64,000 nucleotides of DNA from NCBI RefSeq assembly GCF_029892285.1, contig NZ_JARXVM010000002.1, forward strand, positions 310,001 to 374,000, written 5' to 3'. The stretch comes from Rhizobium sp. SG_E_25_P2 (GTDB lineage Bacteria; Pseudomonadota; Alphaproteobacteria; Rhizobiales; Rhizobiaceae). This document shows positions 58,827 to 64,000 of this stretch, piece after piece. The number at the start of each line of letters is the position of its first letter. Position 1 is the stretch's first letter. Below the pieces are notes generated by a model. It worked only from the letters and a program-made list of their open reading frames with translations, was not told the DNA's origin and made no database searches. Made by a program: the position numbers and the translations under genes.

Positions 58827-60422
58827 ATGGCGCCACGCGTTCTCGTATCCGACGAACTCTCGGAAACCGCCGTCCAGATCTTCCGCGATCGCGGTGTTGA
58901 GGTCGATTTCCAGCCGCAACTCGGCAAGGACAAGGAAAAGCTCGCCGAAATCATCGGCAATTATGATGGTCTCGCCATCCGTTCGGCCACCAAGGCGACG
59001 GAAAAGCTGATTGCGGCTGCGACCAATCTGAAGGTCATCGGCCGCGCCGGCATCGGCGTCGACAATGTCGACATCCCCGCCGCCTCGCGTCGCGGCATCA
59101 TCGTGATGAACACGCCATTCGGCAATTCCATCACCACCGCCGAGCACGCCATTGCGCTGATGTTCGCCGTTGCTCGCCAGCTTCCCGCCGCCGACACCTC
59201 CACCCAGGCGGGCAAGTGGGAAAAGTCCAAATTCATGGGCGTCGAAATCACCGGCAAGACGCTGGGCGTGATCGGCGCCGGCAATATCGGCTCGATCGTC
59301 TGCTCGCGGGCGCTGGGCCTCAAGATGCATGTGCTCGCCTACGACCCCTTCCTGTCGGCCGAGCGCGCCCAGGAAATGGGCGTCACCAAGGTCGAACTTG
59401 ACGATCTCTTGGCGCAGGCCGATTTCATCACCCTGCATGTGCCGATGACCGACAAGACGCGCGGCATCCTGGGCAAGGATGCGCTGGCCAAGACCAAGCC
59501 GGGCGTGCGCATCATCAATTGCGCTCGCGGCGGTCTCGTCGATGAAGCTGCGCTCGCCGAAGCCATCAAATCCGGCCATGTCGCCGGCGCCGGTTTCGAC
59601 GTGTTCGAAGTGGAGCCCGCAAAGGAAAGCCCGCTGTTCGGCCTTCCCAACGTGGTCTGCACGCCGCATCTCGGCGCGTCCACCACCGAAGCGCAGGAAA
59701 ATGTGGCTCTGCAGGTTGCCGAGCAGATGTCGGACTATCTGGTGCACGGCGCCGTGTCGAACGCCATCAATATGCCGTCGATCACTGCCGATGAAGCGCC
59801 GCGCCTCAAGCCCTTCATTCGTCTCGCCGACGTGCTCGGCGCCTTCGTGGGTCAGGTCACCGACACTGCCATCAAGGAAATCGAGATCCTTTATGACGGC
59901 TCGACCGCGACGATGAACACCAAGGCGCTGACATCTGCACTGCTTGCGGGCCTGATCCGCAGCCAGGTCGCCGATGTCAACATGGTCTCTGCCCCGATCA
60001 TGATCAAGGAAAAGGGCGTGATCCTGTCGGAGGCCAAGCGTGACAAGTCCGGCGTCTATGACGGCTATATCAAGCTGACCGTCACCACCGACAAGAACAC
60101 CCGTTCGGTGGCCGGCACGGTGTTTTCCGATGGCAAGCCGCGCTTCATTCAGATCAAGGGCATCAACATGGACGCCGATGTCGGCGCCAACATGGTCTAT
60201 ATCTCCAACACCGACGTGCCCGGGATGATCGGCTTCATGGGCACGACCCTTGGCGCTGCGGGCGTCAACATCGCCAACTTCCAGCTTGGCCGCGACAAAC
60301 AGGGCGGCGACGCCATCGCGTTGCTCTATGTCGACGAGCCGATCAAGGACGAGGTGATCGCCCAGCTGACCGCCAATCCGGCAATCCGTCAGGTGAAGCC
60401 ACTGGTGTTCAACGTCGACTGA
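58827..60422 (+). CDS. serA: D-3-phosphoglycerate dehydrogenase
   Basis: It oxidises 3-phosphoglycerate to 3-phosphohydroxypyruvate with NAD, the first step of serine synthesis. The 531-residue length is the long type with an extra intervening domain before a C-terminal ACT domain (about 455-531) that binds serine for feedback. Motifs are GVDNVDIPAASRRGI, VIGAGNIGSIV (about 147), NCARGGLVDEAAL and the catalytic His in TPHLGASTTEAQ. It is followed by a terminator. Confidence 0.97.
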   Translation: MAPRVLVSDELSETAVQIFRDRGVEVDFQPQLGKDKEKLAEIIGNYDGLAIRSATKATEKLIAAATNLKVIGRAGIGVDNVDIPAASRRGIIVMNTPFGNSITTAEHAIALMFAVARQLPAADTSTQAGKWEKSKFMGVEITGKTLGVIGAGNIGSIVCSRALGLKMHVLAYDPFLSAERAQEMGVTKVELDDLLAQADFITLHVPMTDKTRGILGKDALAKTKPGVRIINCARGGLVDEAALAEAIKSGHVAGAGFDVFEVEPAKESPLFGLPNVVCTPHLGASTTEAQENVALQVAEQMSDYLVHGAVSNAINMPSITADEAPRLKPFIRLADVLGAFVGQVTDTAIKEIEILYDGSTATMNTKALTSALLAGLIRSQVADVNMVSAPIMIKEKGVILSEAKRDKSGVYDGYIKLTVTTDKNTRSVAGTVFSDGKPRFIQIKGINMDADVGANMVYISNTDVPGMIGFMGTTLGAAGVNIANFQLGRDKQGGDAIALLYVDEPIKDEVIAQLTANPAIRQVKPLVFNVD

Positions 60423-60443
60423 TCCGCTCGAAACCCGATATTC

Positions 60444-60476
60444 AAGGGGCGCGGCCAATGCCGCGCCCCTTGGCGT
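60444..60476 (+). terminator. Terminator after serA
   Basis: AAGGGGCGCGGC (60444-60455), loop CAAT, and GCCGCGCCCCTT (60460-60471) form a perfect 12-bp stem, followed by a weak T tail. It stands between convergent genes. Confidence 0.75.
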
Positions 60477-60487
60477 TTTCACGTAGG

Positions 60488-60841
60488 TCAGGCCGTCGTC
60501 GCGAGCGTCGACCAGACGCCGCCGGACCAGACTTTGAGCGCGGCGGCGTCGACAAACCAGGCGAGCCAGCCCGGTCGGGGCGCATAAAACGCCCAGGCGT
60601 CGTCCTCGCGGGCGGCAATCGCGCCGCTCTTGCCGGCCCAGTCGCCAGTCGCCGAACTCGACACCCAATAACGATCGCCATTGGCGGGAGACGCGGGAGG
60701 CGCGCTGCGCGTATCCAAGATAGCCAGATGAATAATGCTGTCGAGCTTCTGCAGAGCTTCGTTATGGGTGATGTGTTTCTGGGCCTGTGACGACAGGATG
60801 AAAGGCAGGTCGAGATGGTTTGTCTGCTCGGTCACGGTCAA
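60488..60841 (-). CDS. DUF2793 protein, phage-tail-like
   Basis: The 117-residue protein starts with TNHLDLPFILSSQAQKHITH and NEALQKLDSIIHLAILD, the mark of DUF2793. It continues with NGDRYWVSSSATGDWAGKSG and PRPGWLAWFVDAAALKVWSG. The family is found in prophages and gene-transfer-agent-like tail regions of alphaproteobacteria. No other phage gene is visible here, so it appears to be an orphan. Its start ATG has no striking ribosome site. Confidence 0.75.
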   Translation of the reverse strand: MTVTEQTNHLDLPFILSSQAQKHITHNEALQKLDSIIHLAILDTRSAPPASPANGDRYWVSSSATGDWAGKSGAIAAREDDAWAFYAPRPGWLAWFVDAAALKVWSGGVWSTLATTA

Positions 60842-60930
60842 ATCCTAACTTTTGGTTAACGGCAGGAAAGCCGTTCCATGCTAGGACAGGTTCAACAGGC
60901 GGGGATGCCGCAGACAAAAAAATTCAATAA

Positions 60931-60956
60931 AAAAGACCGGGACGAGCCCGGCCTCT
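60931..60956 (-). terminator. Terminator after sciP
   Basis: On the minus strand GGCCGGG-CTCGT-CCCGG is followed by TCTTTTTTATTG, a strong T-rich tail. It lies 22 bases after the sciP stop. Confidence 0.8.
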
Positions 60957-60978
60957 TTGAAAACCCTATCGCCTGATG

Positions 60979-61254
60979 TCAGTGGCGATACTGCTGGATG
61001 CGCGTGGTGCGCAGCCCGGCGAGACCATGCTCGGAAATCGAGCTCTGCCAGGACAAGAACTCTTCCACCGTCAGAGTATAGCGTTCACAGGCTTCTTCAA
61101 GGCTCAACAGGCCGCCGCGCACGGCTGCAACCACTTCCGCCTTGCGGCGGATAACCCAGCGACGAGTATTGGAAGGCGGTAAATCCGCGATCGTCAATGG
61201 GCTGCCATCGGGGCCGATGACATATTTAACTCTTGGACGTATTGCTTCGGTCAT
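60979..61254 (-). CDS. sciP: CtrA inhibitor SciP (DUF1153)
   Basis: SciP is a small helix-turn-helix protein that binds CtrA and blocks it from activating transcription in G1, known from Caulobacter and conserved in this order. The 91-residue product starts MTEAIRPRVKYVIGPDGSPL. It has LPPSNTRRWVIRRKAEVV, GGLLSLEEACERYTLTVEEF and LAGLRTTRIQQYR. ATG 61254 is chosen by family start. A GANTC methylation site (GACTC) lies at 61257-61261, directly upstream, as expected for cell-cycle genes under CcrM. Confidence 0.93.
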   Translation of the reverse strand: MTEAIRPRVKYVIGPDGSPLTIADLPPSNTRRWVIRRKAEVVAAVRGGLLSLEEACERYTLTVEEFLSWQSSISEHGLAGLRTTRIQQYRH

Positions 61255-61504
61255 TGGACTCTCTACACAAACAAAGACCATATGGGCGGTACTCTAGGAC
61301 CCCACCTTTAAAATTTGCCTAAACGCTCCGGAAAAAATTTATGAAAAGCTTTGATAAATCAGCTCGGTTGCGGGCCGAGGGTCGGAAAGGCCTGTCGCTC
61401 CCGGCTTGTTGGCGCCTTATTTAGTTCCTATATCGCATCCGAATTTCATGCTAAATAGGGCTTTCAGACCCAGAGACAGCCTTTTCAGCGCAAGAGTAAA
61501 CATC

Positions 61505-62701
61505 GTGAACAGCCTCGATTTCGATAAGCGTCCCGAAGACACCCGCGTGGTCGTCGCCATGTCCGGCGGCGTCGACTCGTCCGTTGTGGCGGGTCTTCTG
61601 GCGCGCGAGGGCTATGAGGTCATCGGCATCACGCTGCAGCTTTACGATCATGGCGCTGCCGTGCATCGGGCCGGCTCCTGCTGCGCGGGCCAGGATATCG
61701 ACGATGCGCGCCGGGTCTGCGAAACGCTCGGCATTCCGCATTACGTGCTGGATTACGAGCGCCGCTTCAAGGAAACGGTGATCAATCCCTTCGCCGAAAG
61801 CTATGTCGCTGGCGAAACGCCGATCCCTTGCGTGGCCTGCAATCAGACGGTAAAATTTGCCGATCTGCTTTTGACCGCCAAGGAACTCGGCGCGGATGCG
61901 CTTGCCACCGGCCATTATATCCGTTCGGGCGCCAATCCCTCGCCCGACAATCCCGCCCGGCGGGCGCTGTATCGCCCGACGGATGCGGAGCGCGACCAGA
62001 GCTATTTCCTGTTCGCCACCACGCAGGATCAGATCGATTATCTGCGCTTTCCGCTCGGCGGCATGTCGAAGGCGGATGTGCGGGCGCTTGCAGCCGAGAT
62101 GGGCCTGGTCGTCGCCGCCAAGGCCGACAGCCAGGACATCTGCTTCGTGCCGCAGGGCCGCTATAGCGACCTGATCACCAAATTGCGTCCGGACGCCAAA
62201 CTCGGCGGCGAGATCGTCCATCTCGACGGCCGCGTGCTCGGCCAGCATGACGGCATCCTGCATTATACGATCGGCCAGCGGCGCGGCATCGGCGTCGCCA
62301 CCGGCGAACCGCTCTACGTCGTGCATCTCGATGCCCGCAGCAAGCGGGTGATCGTGGGGCCGAAGGAAGCTCTGGATACACGGCGGATCTATCTGCGCGA
62401 CATGAACTGGCTTGGAGACGCCTCCCTGACCGACATGGTCGGCGACGGCTTTGAATGTTTCGCCAAGGTGCGTTCGACGCGCCCGCCCAAGCCTGCGACG
62501 CTGCATGTCGACGCCACCGGCGTCTATGTCGATCTGCATGACGGCGAGCCGGGGCTCGCGCCCGGCCAGGCCTGCGCGCTCTATTCCGCGCCGGGCGAAG
62601 ACGCCCGCGTTTATGGCGGCGGCTTCATCGACCGCTCTGAAAAAGATGCATCGTCGGAAGCGCTGCTGAAGCGGCTTCTGCAATCGGCCCAGGCGGCCTG
62701 A
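61505..62701 (+). CDS. mnmA: tRNA-specific 2-thiouridylase
   Basis: It thiolates U34 of tRNA Lys, Glu and Gln. The product of about 398 residues has the PP-loop [19 protein letters not shown] and the substrate segment [20 protein letters not shown]. Catalytic-loop Cys is in [10 protein letters not shown], and [10 protein letters not shown] and [12 protein letters not shown] are typical. The start is given as GTG 61505 because the family begins just before this point. In-frame starts as far back as 61406 exist without support. Confidence 0.95.
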   Translation: MNSLDFDKRPEDTRVVVAMSGGVDSSVVAGLLAREGYEVIGITLQLYDHGAAVHRAGSCCAGQDIDDARRVCETLGIPHYVLDYERRFKETVINPFAESYVAGETPIPCVACNQTVKFADLLLTAKELGADALATGHYIRSGANPSPDNPARRALYRPTDAERDQSYFLFATTQDQIDYLRFPLGGMSKADVRALAAEMGLVVAAKADSQDICFVPQGRYSDLITKLRPDAKLGGEIVHLDGRVLGQHDGILHYTIGQRRGIGVATGEPLYVVHLDARSKRVIVGPKEALDTRRIYLRDMNWLGDASLTDMVGDGFECFAKVRSTRPPKPATLHVDATGVYVDLHDGEPGLAPGQACALYSAPGEDARVYGGGFIDRSEKDASSEALLKRLLQSAQAA

Positions 62702-62765
62702 GCCTTGAATTGAAAAGGCTTTTCGAGGTTTTTTTGCCCTGCGGGCAGAAAGTCGCCGAAGGCGC

Positions 62766-62794
62766 TTGACAGGGGCGGAACCCGCTTCTATAAG
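62766..62794 (+). promoter_or_regulatory. Sigma-70-type promoter for tRNA-Met
   Basis: TTGACA (62766-62771) and CTATAA (62788-62793) are 16 bases apart, a near-consensus housekeeping promoter. Transcription would begin about 30 bases before the mature tRNA. Confidence 0.75.
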
Positions 62795-62832
62795 CCGCGC
62801 CACGACGACGGGCAAAGCTCGAAGTCGCGTGT

Positions 62833-62909
62833 GGCGGGGTAGCTCAGGTGGTGAGAGCGTGGGATTCATAACCCCAAGGTCGGCGGTTCAAGTCCGCCCT
62901 CCGCTACCA
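62833..62909 (+). tRNA. tRNA-Met (CAT anticodon), elongator
   Basis: The 77-base gene starts GGCGGGGTAGCTCAG, has anticodon loop TTCATAA with CAT, T-arm GGCGG-TTCAAGT-CCGCC and encoded CCA. Acceptor pairs GGCGGGG/CTCCGCT include G-U pairs. It lacks the three G-C pairs beside the anticodon and the C1-A72 mismatch of initiator tRNA. Position 8-9 is TA and the D-arm is GCTC...GAGC. A terminator follows. Confidence 0.97.
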
Positions 62910-62928
62910 AATATTCCAAGGTAGAGAT

Positions 62929-62957
62929 AAGCCGGATGCATTTGCTCCGGCTTTTTT
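62929..62957 (+). terminator. Terminator after tRNA-Met
   Basis: AAGCCGG (62929-62935) pairs with CCGGCTT (62947-62953), followed by TTTTG. Confidence 0.8.
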
Positions 62958-63079
62958 GTTGTTTTCCGTGGTTGCGTCTAGGCGCTTAACCGAACGATTC
63001 CTCTTGTCATTCATCCATATTTGAATAATCTATTTACTCATGAACTGAGTGGGCCGCTTCGGCTCGGGTGGAGGAGAGA

Positions 63080-64000
63080 ATGCCTGAAATGATCGAGCCG
63101 CCGCTGGCGGGTCTCGTGGTCGTCGACATGAGCCAGTTTCTGTCGGGTCCCTATTGTTCGCTCAGACTTCTGGATCTCGGCGCGCGCGTGATCAAGATCG
63201 AGCGGCCCGATGGCGGCGATCTTTCGCGGCGGCTTTATCTCAGCGACACCGAGATCGGCGGCGATTCCACCATTTTCCATGCGATCAACCGGGGCAAGGA
63301 GAGCCTCGCGATCGACATGAAGAATCCGGCTGACCTCGACGCGCTGAAGGCGCTGATCGCCAAGGCCGATGTGGTGATCCAGAATTTCCGGCCGGGCGTG
63401 ATCCAGCGTCTCGGGCTCGACTACGAGGCGGTGAAGGCGATCAATCCCGGCATCGTCTATGGCTCGATCTCGGGCTATGGCGAGGAGGGGCCTTGGGTGT
63501 CGCGGCCGGGGCAGGATCTGCTTGCCCAATCGCGTTCGGGCCTGATGTGGCTGAACGGCGATCATGATCAGGGGCCGGTGCCGTTTGGCCTCGCGGTCGG
63601 CGACATGCTGGCGGGCGCAGCGCTCTGCCAGGGACTGCTGGCGGCGCTGGTGCGGCGCGGGATTTCGGGCCGAGGCGCGCATGTCGAGACAAGCCTGCTC
63701 GAAGCGCTGGTGGATTTCCAGTTCGAAGTGCTGACCACCTATCTCAATGATGGCCGGCGCATGCCCAAACGCTCCGGCTTCCGCAGCGCGCATGCCTATC
63801 TCTCCGCTCCCTATGGCGTCTATCCCGCCCAGAACGGCTATCTGGCGCTGGCGATGACGCCGATCGGCAAGATCGAGACCCTGCTCGGCATTCCCGAACT
63901 CGCCGCCTTCAGCGACAATCCCTCCAGCTGGTTCACCGAGCGCGACGACATCAAGAAGCTGATCGCGGCCCGCATCGCCACCGGCACGGTCGAACATTGG
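63080..64000 (+). CDS. CaiB/BaiF family (class III) CoA-transferase, 3' truncated by the window
   Basis: The visible 307 codons start MPEMIEPPLAGLVVVDMSQF, after GAGGAG. They read into LSGPYCSLRLLDLGARVIKI and ERPDGGDLSRRL, then NRGKESLAIDMKNPADLDAL. DVVIQNFRPGVIQRLGLDYE and GSISGYGEEGPWVSRPGQDL are typical, with the catalytic Asp in GQDL. Class III enzymes move CoA between carboxylic acids, and the substrate is unknown. The frame is open to the window edge, so the C-terminal part lies outside. Confidence 0.93.
   Translation, partial: MPEMIEPPLAGLVVVDMSQFLSGPYCSLRLLDLGARVIKIERPDGGDLSRRLYLSDTEIGGDSTIFHAINRGKESLAIDMKNPADLDALKALIAKADVVIQNFRPGVIQRLGLDYEAVKAINPGIVYGSISGYGEEGPWVSRPGQDLLAQSRSGLMWLNGDHDQGPVPFGLAVGDMLAGAALCQGLLAALVRRGISGRGAHVETSLLEALVDFQFEVLTTYLNDGRRMPKRSGFRSAHAYLSAPYGVYPAQNGYLALAMTPIGKIETLLGIPELAAFSDNPSSWFTERDDIKKLIAARIATGTVEHW

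Noticed and set aside
58782-60668. 628-residue open frame antisense to serA
   Set aside because: It is a shadow of serA that also runs across its terminator. No motif supports it.

Overview
The window is a chromosomal segment of an alphaproteobacterium, most likely of the order Hyphomicrobiales (Rhizobiales). The order-level call rests on the GC-rich coding sequence, the CtrA inhibitor SciP, Omp25-type barrels with WY-x-RGD N-termini, DUF992 and DUF459 proteins, palindromic intergenic repeats like those of rhizobia, a ROSE-type RNA thermometer, the serC-serA pair and the tolQRAB-pal-cpoB-tilS-ftsH-glmM order. Genus cannot be read from the sequence. It is mostly conserved core genome with a strong nitrogen theme. 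I see no prophage, insertion sequence, CRISPR array or rRNA.

Layout. 1-2.1 kb: a heat-shock-promoted, thermometer-controlled Hsp20 and a convergent threonine aldolase. 2.3-9.3 kb: glutamate synthase gltB and gltD, with a vapBC toxin-antitoxin pair lodged between them. 9.3-14.2 kb: a DUF459 SGNH-like protein, a lytic transglycosylase, galU, an RBBP9-type hydrolase and two small proteins. 14.2-26.1 kb: a urease locus in two blocks (ureEFG with a monooxygenase-like gene, and ureDABC with DUF1272, two LprI-like proteins and a glycosyltransferase-like accessory gene), separated by a peroxiredoxin, a solute-binding protein and a family 2 glycosyltransferase. 26.2-33.3 kb: a secreted esterase and the urea ABC transporter urtABCDE, with two palindromic repeats inside the operon. 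33.5-38.8 kb: a SHOCT protein and a two-component system whose sensor kinase carries an NCS1 permease-like domain. 38.9-52.1 kb: an EF-hand protein, an AT-rich gap, the Tol-Pal operon, tilS, ftsH, a FadL-type porin and glmM. 52.2-57.3 kb: two Omp25-like barrels, two coupled esterases, DUF992 and DoxX. 57.3-64 kb: serC-serA with a leader RNA candidate, a DUF2793 protein, sciP, mnmA, tRNA-Met and a truncated CoA-transferase.

How it fits together. UrtABCDE imports urea, urease hydrolyses it to ammonia, and glutamate synthase (with glutamine synthetase elsewhere) assimilates the ammonia. The transporter-like sensor kinase and its NarL-type regulator lie just upstream of and divergent from urtA, and a perfect palindrome sits in front of urtA. 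I infer, without proof, that this pair senses urea or a related nitrogen compound and controls urt and perhaps ure. This is the most interesting unit in the window. A candidate sigma-54 promoter in front of gltB fits nitrogen control. The other regulatory signals are the ROSE thermometer, the vapBC operator and the serC leader.
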